From IMG/VR virus record IMGVR_UViG_3300034198_017016, positions 1-64,000 of that record: a stretch of 64,000 bases of DNA; one strand, 5' to 3'. Position numbers and translations under genes: made by a program. Positions within the stretch are counted from its first letter, which is position 1. The number at the start of each line of letters is the position of its first letter. Source of the stretch: a virus. The notes beneath the pieces were generated by a model. The model was not told where the DNA came from. It ran no database searches and worked only from the letters and a program-made list of their open reading frames with translations. Positions 16,023 through 24,808 of the stretch are shown in pieces.

Positions 16023-17720
16023 ATGTCAAAAGCAAAATACAAAATTCTTGTAGTTCCATCGGATCGTACAGGTGTAGGATTTTTTAGATCCACCAAACCA
16101 CATATTAGATTACAAGAATTATATCCCGATCTTTTTCACGTAGATATAGATTATGAACCAAGATTAGACGACGATAATTACTTAAAACAATATGACTTAA
16201 TTCATTATCATAGAACTTTGGGTCCTTATGACAAAATCGAATTACTTTTAAATAAGTTAGATAGTTTTGGAATTAAAACTATAATGGATCTTGATGATTA
16301 TTGGAGTCCTGGCACACATCACCCCGCTTATCATTTAATTAAGAATTCAAATCTTGATAAAATGATTTTAGACAATATAAAATTAGCAAGATGGGTCGCT
16401 ACTACTACTCCTGCCTTTGCGGATGAAATAAGAAAATATAATAAAAATGTAGTTATCCACCCAAACACAATAGATCCTGAAGAGGATCAATATATAATAA
16501 GAGAAGTTGAAAAGAAAAATGAAAGAGTTAGAATTGGTTGGTTAGGTGGTAGTTGTTTTGACGATAAAACTGAAATTTTAACTGAAAATGGTTACAAATT
16601 ATTTTCACAATTACATGAAGATGAAAAAGTTTTGATGTTTGATCCTGAAAAAGATGAGTATAAATTTGTAAAACCAAGTGCACATATTAGAATAGAATTT
16701 GAAGGTAAATTAAATTGTGCAGTTACTGATGAGATTGATTACGCAGTTACCCCAAACCATAATATGGTAATTTTAAATAATGGTAAGTTAGAATTAATTC
16801 CTTCAGAGAAATTATATGGCACTACATTTATAATACCTAAACGTCACAATATGAAAGAAACCATAAAACCTGAGGATCAAACACAAATTGACTATAAAGG
16901 TTTGGTCTATTGTGTAGAAGTCCCAACACACATAATTTGTGTGAGAAGAAATGGGAAATCAATGCTTTGTGGAAATTCACATAAACACGATTTAGAAATA
17001 CTAAGACAAAATGTAAAAAAACTACATGGCGATAAATTAACAGATCACGTTAGATTTTATTTATGTGGGTATGATTTGAGGGGTACTGTAACTATGATTG
17101 ATCCAAATACTAAGGAACAAAAACAAAGACCAATTCAACCAAAAGAATCGGTATGGTACGAATATGAACAAATGTTTACTGATAATTTTACTACAGTAAC
17201 TCCGGCATATAAAGAATGGTTACATAAATTTGAGAAAAATGGAATTTATGACACTACTAACGAACCATATGAAAGAGTTTGGACAAAACCAATTACGACA
17301 TATGCGACAAATTATAATAATTTTGATATTGCTCTTGCTCCACTTGAAGAAAATATTTTTAATAAAGTTAAGTCACAATTAAAAGTTATTGAATCAGGGT
17401 TCTTTAAGAAAGCACTAATTGCCCAAAATTACGGTCCATATAAAATTGATTGTATAAATGCTTGGGAAAAAGGCAATTGGAACCCTAAAGGTAACGCACT
17501 ATTAGTCGATTCTGTTAAAAATCATAAAGAATGGTATGAACACATGAAAAGGTTAATAAAAAATCCTAATGCAGTGGTTGATTTGGGTGAAAAATTATAT
17601 GAAACTGTTAAAGATAGATATCATATCAATACTGTTACGCATCAAAGGAAAGATTTTTATATTGCATTAATTGAAAATGAAATAAATCATTATAAAAAAC
17701 ATCAACACGAGATGGCCTAA
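16023..17720 (+). CDS. GT-B glycosyltransferase interrupted by a mini-intein
   Basis: The 565-residue precursor consists of an N-extein (1-177), an intein (178-318) and a C-extein (319-565). Joined exteins make a 424-residue GT-B enzyme, GT4-like: N-terminal Rossmann domain (YKILVVPSDRTGVGFFRSTK, DLIHYHRTLGPYD, TIMDLDDYW), then VRIGWLGGS joined to SHKHDLEIL, which together form the conserved 'GWxGGxxHxxDLxxL' start of the second domain, and a C-terminal NFDIALAPLEENIFNKVKSQ ... KVIESGFFKKALIAQ donor-binding segment. The intein sits exactly in that conserved donor-binding loop, so the unspliced protein should be inactive. First gene of the sugar region. ATG at 16023 chosen; an ATG 5 nt earlier is out of frame. 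Confidence 0.85.
   Translation: MSKAKYKILVVPSDRTGVGFFRSTKPHIRLQELYPDLFHVDIDYEPRLDDDNYLKQYDLIHYHRTLGPYDKIELLLNKLDSFGIKTIMDLDDYWSPGTHHPAYHLIKNSNLDKMILDNIKLARWVATTTPAFADEIRKYNKNVVIHPNTIDPEEDQYIIREVEKKNERVRIGWLGGSCFDDKTEILTENGYKLFSQLHEDEKVLMFDPEKDEYKFVKPSAHIRIEFEGKLNCAVTDEIDYAVTPNHNMVILNNGKLELIPSEKLYGTTFIIPKRHNMKETIKPEDQTQIDYKGLVYCVEVPTHIICVRRNGKSMLCGNSHKHDLEILRQNVKKLHGDKLTDHVRFYLCGYDLRGTVTMIDPNTKEQKQRPIQPKESVWYEYEQMFTDNFTTVTPAYKEWLHKFEKNGIYDTTNEPYERVWTKPITTYATNYNNFDIALAPLEENIFNKVKSQLKVIESGFFKKALIAQNYGPYKIDCINAWEKGNWNPKGNALLVDSVKNHKEWYEHMKRLIKNPNAVVDLGEKLYETVKDRYHINTVTHQRKDFYIALIENEINHYKKHQHEMA
16554..16976 (+). other. Mini-intein (HINT domain), 141 residues, no endonuclease
   Basis: Starts at Cys178 and ends at Asn318, with Ser319 as the +1 nucleophile. 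Block A is CFDDKTEILTENG, block B is VTPNHNMVIL with the TxxH-type His, and block F/G is VYCVEVPTHIICVRRNG ending MLCGN before Ser. The penultimate residue is Gly where most inteins have His; similar ends occur in phage inteins of the 'VRRNGK..CGN-S' type. Only about 43 residues separate blocks B and F, too few for a homing endonuclease. In frame with both flanks, with no stop codons. Confidence 0.88.
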
Positions 17721-17722
17721 AT

Positions 17723-17758
17723 AAAAGGGAAGATTTTTTTCTTCCCTTTTTTGTTTTT
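17723..17758 (+). terminator. Rho-independent terminator
   Basis: Perfect 10-bp stem AAAAGGGAAG / CTTCCCTTTT with an 8-nt loop and a T-rich tail, directly after the stop of the intein-bearing glycosyltransferase. It separates that gene from the rest of the cluster. Confidence 0.88.
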
Positions 17759-17796
17759 TAAATTTTTAAATAGTATCTTTATAAAAAAAATATATT

Positions 17797-18444
17797 ATGA
17801 ATATTGGACGTTTCTTATTTATTTCGGTAAATTCAAAACCTATCACATTTACATTCAAAGAGTTAAAAGAAGTAAATCCTGGACTTTCTTTGGTTTGGAA
17901 AAATTATTGTAATTACGTTAGTGGTCATTCTGCTATTGTGGGAGAAGATTCATATGAGATTTGTTGGATGGATAAAGCTATGAATGTGCCAGAATTTTGT
18001 AAATTAGAAATGGTATGTTTAGGTTTTATGTCCGAAGGGAAATTGAAGACTAAAGAATTAAGAGGTGAGGAAGAAACAATATTGAAAGAATTAAATAAAG
18101 TTTTGGATAAAGTTCAAAATAATGAATGGATTCTTTGTGGATGGAACATTAAGAATTACGATGTCCCTCTATTAAATAAACGTTTTATGATCAATAGAAT
18201 TAAACCACATCAAATCCTACCAAAATCAGATACTAAACCTTGGGAGATGAAACAATTATTTGATCTTAAAGAGTATTGGAATGGTATGGCGTCAAGAGGT
18301 ATTAATTCTATAGATGCGCTATATTACTCTATTTGTGACGATAAAGATACTTCTATTATGGAAGGAATTGATGAAGAAATAAATGAGAGGAATAAAATTT
18401 TAAAAATGTATAAAATTATAAAAGAATTTTCAGATATAGAATAA
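17797..18444 (+). CDS. PolB-type 3'-5' exonuclease homologue, catalytic residues lost
   Basis: 215 residues, similar along its length to the family of predicted 3'-5' exonucleases related to the PolB exonuclease domain (RNase H fold). Recognisable parts are NVPEFCKLEMVCLGFMSEGK, the Exo II-like WILCGWNIKNYDVPLLNKRF and KPWEMKQLFDLKEYW. In active members the first strand reads LFLDIET; here it is FLFISVNSK, so both Exo I acids are gone. The late Y-x-x-x-D Exo III motif is also not visible. A degenerate, possibly regulatory or nucleic-acid-binding protein is likely. Preceded by a terminator and followed by dUTPase, both nucleic-acid genes inside the sugar region. Confidence 0.7.
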   Translation: MNIGRFLFISVNSKPITFTFKELKEVNPGLSLVWKNYCNYVSGHSAIVGEDSYEICWMDKAMNVPEFCKLEMVCLGFMSEGKLKTKELRGEEETILKELNKVLDKVQNNEWILCGWNIKNYDVPLLNKRFMINRIKPHQILPKSDTKPWEMKQLFDLKEYWNGMASRGINSIDALYYSICDDKDTSIMEGIDEEINERNKILKMYKIIKEFSDIE

Positions 18445-18494
18445 TTATCTTTTCTTTTAATTGAAAAATTATTATATTTAAAAAAAATAAAAAT

Positions 18495-19073
18495 ATGTGG
18501 GAATCATATAATTACGAAGGTTTTAATCCCCAAGAAATGTTTAGTGGAAATACTACCCATACCGGAGAAGAGGGATTAAAATTTAATTTACAAGAAATTT
18601 TAAATAATGCAAAAATTATCATTAAATTTAAAAATAATTCCAATAACCCCGACCCCATATACGCCCATGAAGGTGATTCAGGGTTTGATTTACGGGCTTA
18701 TATACCACTTGAAGATAACGTCACAAAAAGGACTATAATTATACCCCCTATGGGTAGAAAATTAATCTCAACAGGATTATTTTTTGAATTACCTGAAAGT
18801 TATGAGTTACAAATTAGAAGCAGATCAGGACTTGCGGTTAAACATGGTATAGGAGTATTAACGGGTACAGTTGATAATGCATATAGAGGTGAGGTACATG
18901 TTCTTTTGATTAACTTAGGAGATGAACCTTTTAAAATTGAAAATGGTGACAGAATTGCTCAGGGAATAATTGTACCAAGACTTTCAACTGAATTTGGTTT
19001 GTTAGTAAAAGTCGATAACATAAACGAAACTAAACGAGGAGATGGTGGTTTCGGTTCTACAGGTAAAAAATAA
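18495..19073 (+). CDS. dut: dUTP pyrophosphatase, trimeric type
   Basis: 192 residues. All five dUTPase motifs are present in order: GDSGFDLRAYIPLED (motif 1), RSRSGLAVKHGIG (2), GTVDNAYRGEVHVLLIN (3), GDRIAQGIIVPR (4) and the C-terminal P-loop-like RGDGGFGSTGKK (5). It hydrolyses dUTP to dUMP, keeping uracil out of phage DNA and feeding dTMP synthesis. The first 40 residues (MWESYNYEGFNPQEMFSGNT) are an extra N-terminal extension without obvious function. A TATATTTA sequence lies 14 nt before the start. Confidence 0.96.
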   Translation: MWESYNYEGFNPQEMFSGNTTHTGEEGLKFNLQEILNNAKIIIKFKNNSNNPDPIYAHEGDSGFDLRAYIPLEDNVTKRTIIIPPMGRKLISTGLFFELPESYELQIRSRSGLAVKHGIGVLTGTVDNAYRGEVHVLLINLGDEPFKIENGDRIAQGIIVPRLSTEFGLLVKVDNINETKRGDGGFGSTGKK

Positions 19074-19074
19074 T

Positions 19075-20631
19075 ATGATAACAGTAGTATATAGCACAAG
19101 AAAAGAAAATCCCGAATATCAAAAACATATTAAACAAACTATAGGTTTAAAAGATTTTGAAATTTTAGAATATACAAATGAAAGGCAATATTCATTAACT
19201 GAACTTTATAATAAAGGGTTAAATGAATCATCAAACGATATTGTAATATTCATTCACGATGATTTATTATTTGAACAAGATTCTAAATGGGGTAAAAAAA
19301 TAATTAAACATTTTAATAATTCTGATTTTGGTATTTTAGGTAAGGCGGGAACTACGTCTTTAACTCAAAGTGGAAGGTGGTGGGATGAAACACATCTTAT
19401 GGTTGGGTCAGTATATCATACCCAATATTACGAAGAAACTAAAAAAAGAGTTACTTGGGAAAGTAGGTATTCGGGATTATTTCATGATAAAATTATTCCT
19501 GTTGTACTTGTAGATGGATTATTTATTGCAGTAAACAAAAAAAGAATTAAAAAAAATTTTGATGAAAACATAAAAGGTTTTCACCTTTACGATGTAGATT
19601 TTTCTATTGCAAATTATTTTGCAGGTGTTAAGATTGGGGTTATATTTGATTTTAAATTAACCCATAAATCTATTGGAATGACTAATGAAGAATGGGAGCA
19701 AAATAGAAAACAACTTGTTCAAAAATGGGCATTTTATACTGACGATCAAGGTAATAAAAAATTAGGACTACCTGTAAGTATTGAACCGAATAAAATTGAA
19801 TACGAAGAAGTTAAAGTTAAAATTAAGAATGAACCAAAAGTTGCGGTTATTATACCGACTAAATCTAAATTAGATATTCTTTTTAAATGTCTAGATTCAT
19901 TTAGGGAAAAATCTAAATACCAAAACTATAAAATATATATTGCAGATACTGGATCAAGTGATAATGAAATAATTTCAATACAAAATTATATTGATAATCA
20001 TAATTTTGAAAAATATGAGTTAATAAAATATGATTATTATAATTTTGCAAAAATTAATAACGATGTGGTTAATAATCATATTGAAAAAGATACCGAACTT
20101 TTACTATTCTGTAATAATGACATTGAATTAATTAATGATGCGTTATCTATAATGGTAGACCATTATCTTAAACATAAAAATGAAGTTGGTACAATAGGTG
20201 CTAGATTACATTTTCCAAATCATAGTGTGCAACATGCCGGCGTAATAATTGGGATTAGAAAAGATAATTCTTTATTTTTATCTCATAGAGGGTTAAAATC
20301 TTACTATAATTATGAACCTAAAATGGTTTATAATGTATTTGGGTCAACCGGTGCTTTTTTAATGATACCTAAAATGCAATTTGAAAAAGTTAATGGTTTT
20401 AATCAAAATTATAACGAATGTTTTGAAGATGTGGAATTAAATGTTAGACAAATTTTAAATGGAAAAATAAATATGTTTTGTGGGGACGCGGTTTGTATTC
20501 ACTATGAAAGTCTCACTAGGGGGGAAGGAAAACAACAAAGAGAAACTAAAGATTTTAATGAAGTTTTAGTCCCTTTAATGAAAGATTGTTTAAATAATGA
20601 AAAAATACGTAAACATTTAATATTAGGGTGA
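19075..20631 (+). CDS. Two-domain GT-A glycosyltransferase
   Basis: 518 residues from the ATG at 19075, 1 nt after the dUTPase stop (a GTG frame start further upstream would overlap it). Residues 1-245 form a first GT-A-like domain: ITVVYSTRKENPEY, DIVIFIHDDLLFEQD (acidic metal-binding strand), GKAGTTSLTQSGRWWDE, FHLYDVDFSIANYFAGVKIG. Residues 255-518 are a classic GT2 domain: VAVIIPTKSKLDILFKCLDS, IADTGSSDNE, LLLFCNNDIELIND, GFNQNYNECFEDVELNVRQI. Two catalytic domains in one chain suggest addition of two sugars or a polymerising step. Cytoplasmic; no membrane segment. Confidence 0.88.
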   Translation: MITVVYSTRKENPEYQKHIKQTIGLKDFEILEYTNERQYSLTELYNKGLNESSNDIVIFIHDDLLFEQDSKWGKKIIKHFNNSDFGILGKAGTTSLTQSGRWWDETHLMVGSVYHTQYYEETKKRVTWESRYSGLFHDKIIPVVLVDGLFIAVNKKRIKKNFDENIKGFHLYDVDFSIANYFAGVKIGVIFDFKLTHKSIGMTNEEWEQNRKQLVQKWAFYTDDQGNKKLGLPVSIEPNKIEYEEVKVKIKNEPKVAVIIPTKSKLDILFKCLDSFREKSKYQNYKIYIADTGSSDNEIISIQNYIDNHNFEKYELIKYDYYNFAKINNDVVNNHIEKDTELLLFCNNDIELINDALSIMVDHYLKHKNEVGTIGARLHFPNHSVQHAGVIIGIRKDNSLFLSHRGLKSYYNYEPKMVYNVFGSTGAFLMIPKMQFEKVNGFNQNYNECFEDVELNVRQILNGKINMFCGDAVCIHYESLTRGEGKQQRETKDFNEVLVPLMKDCLNNEKIRKHLILG

Positions 20632-21398
20632 TGAAATTGGGTGTAAGTTATAATTTATTTGATGGTGAAGAATTACTTGAGGGATCTATAAGACAAATTA
20701 GAGATCAAGTTGATTATATAAGTGTGGTCTATCAAACCATTTCTAATTTTGGTAACCCTTCTAATGTAGAACTTGTTAATTTTTTAAATAACTTAAAAAA
20801 TGATGGTTTAGTTGATGAATTATTTGAATATACTCCGAGAGTAAATTCGGGTGGACATTCAAATGAAATAACCAAAAGAAATATAGGTTTATCTTTATCT
20901 GTTGGGTCAAAATGTACTCATCATATGTCTATGGATTCTGATGAATATTATTTACCTGAACAATTTAAATTTTTAAAAGAAGAAATGTTAAATGGAGATT
21001 ATGATTCTTCATTTTGTCAAATGAAGACATATTATAAGTCTTGGGAATATCAATTAGATCCACCTGAAGATTATTATGTATCATTAATTTATAAACTAAA
21101 TCAATATAGTTTATATGAAATGGGTAAACCAAGTCCAGTATTGGTTGATCCGACTAGAAGAATGGAATCAGGTAAATATATAATTTTTAAAAGAGATGAA
21201 ATTGAAATGCATCATGGTTCTTACATTAGAAATAATATAAAGACAAAATTAGAAAATAGTTCTGCATCAGTGAACTTTAAAAGTGACATAGAAAAAATAA
21301 CAGAACATTATAACAATTGGGAATATCCTAACAAAGTATTGTGGGGTGGATTACCTAGTAAATTATTTAGTGTTAAAAAAATTAAAAATTTATTTTAA
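20631..21398 (+). CDS. GT-A-fold glycosyltransferase-like protein
   Basis: 255 residues; the ATG at 20631 overlaps the previous stop (TGATG), and a GTG one codon earlier is less likely. MKLGVSYNLFDGEELLEGSI is the start of a GT2_4-like domain, and HHMSMDSDEYYLPEQFKFLK holds the D-x-D metal-binding motif. The C-terminal half (KYIIFKRDEIEMHHGSYIRN) carries the His-containing strand often found near the acceptor site. No signal or membrane segment. Substrate unknown. Confidence 0.75.
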   Translation: MKLGVSYNLFDGEELLEGSIRQIRDQVDYISVVYQTISNFGNPSNVELVNFLNNLKNDGLVDELFEYTPRVNSGGHSNEITKRNIGLSLSVGSKCTHHMSMDSDEYYLPEQFKFLKEEMLNGDYDSSFCQMKTYYKSWEYQLDPPEDYYVSLIYKLNQYSLYEMGKPSPVLVDPTRRMESGKYIIFKRDEIEMHHGSYIRNNIKTKLENSSASVNFKSDIEKITEHYNNWEYPNKVLWGGLPSKLFSVKKIKNLF

Positions 21399-21402
21399 AA
21401 AT

Positions 21403-22068
21403 ATGGAATTAAATGATATAATGATTAAATATGGGACAGATAAACAAAAAGTCCTACACAATTACGTTCAATTTTATGAAAAGTATTTTGAACCTATTAA
21501 AAATGAGAAATTAAAAATATTGGAAATTGGTATTTATCGTCCACCTGCTGGCAGTCCAAATTCTGTAGGTGCCTCATTAAAAACATGGAAAGATTATTTT
21601 GTTAATTCTAAAATATATGGTGTTGATTTAGGTTTATTTGATGATGTTGACGATGGGAATATTAAAACAATACTTGCAGACCAAGAATTAAGATATGGTA
21701 ATGATAGTGTTAAAGGACTTAATGAAGTAATAGAAAATTTTGGATCAGATTTTGATATTATTATAGATGATGGTGGTCATACAATGTTACAACAACAAAT
21801 AACTTTGGGTTTTATGTTTAAATATTTAAAAAGTGGTGGTCTATTCATTATAGAGGATTTACACACTTCTTATTTTGCCCCATTCGCTTATAACAAAACA
21901 AATACTAATAACACAACATTGAATATGGTACAAAATTATATAAATAAAGGTACTATTATTAGTGACTTTATTACCCAAGAAGAGAATGAGTATTTGATAT
22001 CTAATATAAAAGAAATGAAAATGTATAAGGGTAACCATTCTGAAATTGTTTTCATAGAAAAAAAATGA
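21403..22068 (+). CDS. SAM-dependent methyltransferase, sugar O-methyltransferase type
   Basis: 221 residues from the ATG at 21403, chosen over a longer frame that overlaps the upstream gene. The pattern KYGTDKQKVLHNYVQFYEKY, KILEIGIYRPPAGSPNSVG (motif I), KTWKDYFVNSKIYGVDLG, FDIIIDDGGHTMLQQQITLG and KSGGLFIIEDLHTSYF is that of the family containing mycinamicin/macrocin-type sugar O-methyltransferases, in which Asp/His of DDGGH bind the metal. It probably methylates a sugar hydroxyl of the glycan, a common capping step. Coupled by ATGA to the next gene. Confidence 0.85.
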   Translation: MELNDIMIKYGTDKQKVLHNYVQFYEKYFEPIKNEKLKILEIGIYRPPAGSPNSVGASLKTWKDYFVNSKIYGVDLGLFDDVDDGNIKTILADQELRYGNDSVKGLNEVIENFGSDFDIIIDDGGHTMLQQQITLGFMFKYLKSGGLFIIEDLHTSYFAPFAYNKTNTNNTTLNMVQNYINKGTIISDFITQEENEYLISNIKEMKMYKGNHSEIVFIEKK

Positions 22069-22955
22069 AAAATTGTTTTATCATATCTTTTTTTCTTAAT
22101 TCGGAAGAAAGTTTATTAATTTTAGAGGACATGTTATTAAGGTTATCTTCTAATTTTAATAATTCTACATTTATCATAGGTTTTAACCCATCACCTTTTG
22201 TACCAAAGGCAATTCAATTACTTAACAAATATGAAGAAATAGAAATTTTATATGATGTGGTTGAAGATCATTTGGTTTGTAATTCTGATGCATCAGGGTT
22301 TCAAAGTGCTTTAAAAACTTTAAAAAATAGTAAACGTAGTTATGATTTGTATTGGTTTTTACATAGTAAAGCGGTAACTACAGGTAGACATGAAGAAAGA
22401 GAATACATGTTAAATGATTTTATTAATAATAAAACCGATATACAAAATCTTTTCTTTGAAAATAATTTTGTAGGTTCGTATGGCGATATGTTAATTCACC
22501 TTGGCACCCTTAAAAAGGGTCATAAGTATTCGACACCTACAAATAGTGGTAATTATATGGATAATTTTTATAATTTTAAAATTAAATCTCCTTTGGAATA
22601 TTTTTATGCTAAAACTTTTTATGTTATAAGGGGTGAGATTATTAATAACTTTATTAATATGTGTGATTTATCTTTTTTTAATGATAATTTAAATATTAAT
22701 GGAACTTTATATGGGAAAATAACTGACAGATATTTTTTTGAGAGAGATTTTATAAGAATTGTAGATAAAATGGGATTTTTAGTTTTAGGGAGAGTGATAT
22801 CTAACTATATAAGTGATAATAGATGGGGGTTTTTAACAACTAAAGAATCAAATGACATATATTTGGAAGAAGTTAGTATGTGGATAGATATTAATAATCT
22901 AAATTTAGAAAAAGAAAAAATTTTAAATACTATAAAAAAATGGCAAAGAACGTAA
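22065..22955 (+). CDS. Putative glycosyltransferase-like protein
   Basis: 296 residues, starting within the upstream stop (ATGA). It begins MKNCFIISFFLNSEESLLIL and includes YDLYWFLHSKAVTTGRHEER, resembling the 'YWFLHxKG' segment of capsule/rhamnan-type glycosyltransferase relatives. The middle has GSYGDMLIHLGTLKKGHKYS and the C-terminus GFLVLGRVISNYISDNRWGF. I do not recognise a named family with confidence. Its position between a sugar methyltransferase and the 2-epimerase makes a glycan role likely. The 3' end overlaps the next gene by 16 nt. Confidence 0.5.
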   Translation: MKNCFIISFFLNSEESLLILEDMLLRLSSNFNNSTFIIGFNPSPFVPKAIQLLNKYEEIEILYDVVEDHLVCNSDASGFQSALKTLKNSKRSYDLYWFLHSKAVTTGRHEEREYMLNDFINNKTDIQNLFFENNFVGSYGDMLIHLGTLKKGHKYSTPTNSGNYMDNFYNFKIKSPLEYFYAKTFYVIRGEIINNFINMCDLSFFNDNLNINGTLYGKITDRYFFERDFIRIVDKMGFLVLGRVISNYISDNRWGFLTTKESNDIYLEEVSMWIDINNLNLEKEKILNTIKKWQRT

Positions 22956-24007
22956 TAACAGTAACTGGTATTAGACCAGATTTCATAAGAATGTCTGAAA
23001 TTTTTAAAAAATTAGATGAAAATTTTAATCATACATTAATACATAGTGGACAACATTTTGATAAATTGTTATCAGACGTTTTTTTTGAAGAATTAAACAT
23101 TAGAAGACCTGATTATAATTTAGGTGTAGGCGGTGACAATAGAGAACATTTTCACCAAAACGCTGACTTATCCATTAAATTAATAGAGTTAATTCGTAAC
23201 GAAAATTTAAATCCTGATATAATTTTATTTTTAGGGGACTCAAATTCTGTAACTTGTTCAGTACCATTAAAAAAAGAAGGTTATAAAATAGGTCATGTAG
23301 AAGCGGGTATGCGTTCTTACGATAAAAGAATGTTAGAGGAAATAAATAGAGTAGTATGTGATCATTGTAGTGATATTTTATTTGTTTATCATGAAAATTA
23401 TAAAGAAAAGGCTGTTAAAGAAAACATAGATCCTAATAGTATTTTTGTTGTTGGCAATACAATTGTAGAAATAGTTAAAAAATTTAAATTTAATCAACCA
23501 AAAAGAGACGATTTAATTTTAGTGGATATCCATAGACCTGAAAATTTCAAGTACATTGAAAGAATGGAAAATATAATAGAGTATGCAAATTTAATGGGTC
23601 AAAAATTTAAAAAACCAATCATTATGTTAGGGTTTAAAAGGACTTTAGATCATATAAAAAAATTTAATTTAAATTTAGGTAATATAAAAATTGTTGATTT
23701 GATGCCATATGGCGAATATATCCAAACTGTTTATAACAGTTCTTTTATAATTTCAGATTCAGGAACCGGTCAAGAAGAACCTGCAATATTAGATACACCT
23801 GTTATTGTACCTAGAGATTTTACTGAAAGACCCGAATCAATGGAAAATAATTGTTCTTTTATGATTAATGTTAATAAAAAAAATGATTTAAGTTGGACTT
23901 TATCGGAAAAATGGTTATCATTAGAATGTAAAAATAAAAATGTTGATTGGTTGGGTGATGGAAAAACTTCAGACAATGTAATTAATATATTAAAAAAAAT
24001 ATTATGA
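22940..24007 (+). CDS. UDP-N-acetylglucosamine 2-epimerase family (WecB/FnlC/CapG type)
   Basis: 355 residues. Family marks are NVITVTGIRPDFIRMSEIFK, HTLIHSGQHFDKLLSDVFFE, LFLGDSNSVTC, GHVEAGMRSYDKRMLEEINR, VVGNTIVEIV, HRPENF and SDSGTGQEEPAILDTPVIVP, where the second-domain 'SDSG-x-QEE' loop binds the UDP moiety. Members invert C2 of UDP-GlcNAc or of UDP-2-acetamido-2,6-dideoxy sugars. With the 4,6-dehydratase at 25598 and the RmlD-like reductase at 34152 it can complete a UDP-L-RhaNAc or UDP-L-FucNAc route; alternatively it makes UDP-ManNAc. Coupled to both neighbours by overlaps. Confidence 0.88.
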   Translation: MAKNVITVTGIRPDFIRMSEIFKKLDENFNHTLIHSGQHFDKLLSDVFFEELNIRRPDYNLGVGGDNREHFHQNADLSIKLIELIRNENLNPDIILFLGDSNSVTCSVPLKKEGYKIGHVEAGMRSYDKRMLEEINRVVCDHCSDILFVYHENYKEKAVKENIDPNSIFVVGNTIVEIVKKFKFNQPKRDDLILVDIHRPENFKYIERMENIIEYANLMGQKFKKPIIMLGFKRTLDHIKKFNLNLGNIKIVDLMPYGEYIQTVYNSSFIISDSGTGQEEPAILDTPVIVPRDFTERPESMENNCSFMINVNKKNDLSWTLSEKWLSLECKNKNVDWLGDGKTSDNVINILKKIL

Positions 24008-24795
24008 TATCAATTGTTTCGGCTTATCACAATAGAAAAAATTTACTTTTTAACACTTTAAAAAGTTTAGAAAATTCAAATTATAAAGATTTTGAATTTA
24101 TTTTAGTGGATGATTGTAGTGATGATCAACATAGAGTTGAAGAATTTTGTGAATTATTCCCTTTTTTAAAAATTGTAAGATTAGAAAAAAAAGATAAGTG
24201 GTATATAAATCCTTGTGCGGTTTTTAATAAAGGGTTTAAAGAAGTAAAAGGTGAAATAGTTATTATACAAAATCCTGAGTGTTTACACATTGGAGATGTT
24301 TTAAGTTTTGCCTCTAAAATCAAAGATGAAGAATATATTAGTTTTAGTTGTTATTCTATTAATAAAGAAAAAACTGAAAATTTAACTAATTTAATTCATA
24401 ATACCAATGATTTAAATAATGAATCATTATTAAAACTAATTCAACCTGAATACAAATCAGTTGGATCTGATGGTGATAATGGATGGTATAATCACCCTGT
24501 AATGAGACCAGTTGGTTATCATTTTTGCTCTGCAATTACTACAAAAAATTTATATGATTTAGGTGGTTTTGATGAAAGGTATGCTATGGGTATTTCATAT
24601 GATGACGACGAATTTTTAATTAGAATTAGAAAAAAAGGTTTAAAAATAAAAATAATTACACACCCGTTTGTAACACACCAATGGCATTATAGTGGTCATA
24701 ATTATCAAAATATGAACATAAACGAATTAGTAAAAAAAAATAGGGATTTATTACAAATAACCATTAACCAACCTTCTTGGATTGCTAACAAATAA
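24004..24795 (+). CDS. GT2-family glycosyltransferase
   Basis: 263 residues. N-terminal GT-A signature MISIVSAYHNRKNLLFNTLK, FEFILVDDCSDDQ (the nucleotide-binding Asp pair), then GEIVIIQNPECLHIGDVLSF in the place of the DxD strand, and GGFDERYAMGISYDDDEFLI (ED-like catalytic base region) with HQWHYSGHNYQN after it. Soluble. Starts in the upstream stop (ATGA). Donor and acceptor cannot be told from sequence. Confidence 0.87.
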   Translation: MISIVSAYHNRKNLLFNTLKSLENSNYKDFEFILVDDCSDDQHRVEEFCELFPFLKIVRLEKKDKWYINPCAVFNKGFKEVKGEIVIIQNPECLHIGDVLSFASKIKDEEYISFSCYSINKEKTENLTNLIHNTNDLNNESLLKLIQPEYKSVGSDGDNGWYNHPVMRPVGYHFCSAITTKNLYDLGGFDERYAMGISYDDDEFLIRIRKKGLKIKIITHPFVTHQWHYSGHNYQNMNINELVKKNRDLLQITINQPSWIANK

Positions 24796-24808
24796 AAATA
24801 TAAAAAAT

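Noticed and set aside
16554-16976. Homing endonuclease inside the intein
   Set aside because: Only about 43 residues lie between blocks B and F and none resemble LAGLIDADG or HNH motifs.
19042-19074. GTG-extended start for the two-domain glycosyltransferase
   Set aside because: It would overlap dUTPase motif 5; the ATG at 19075 lies right after the dUTPase stop.
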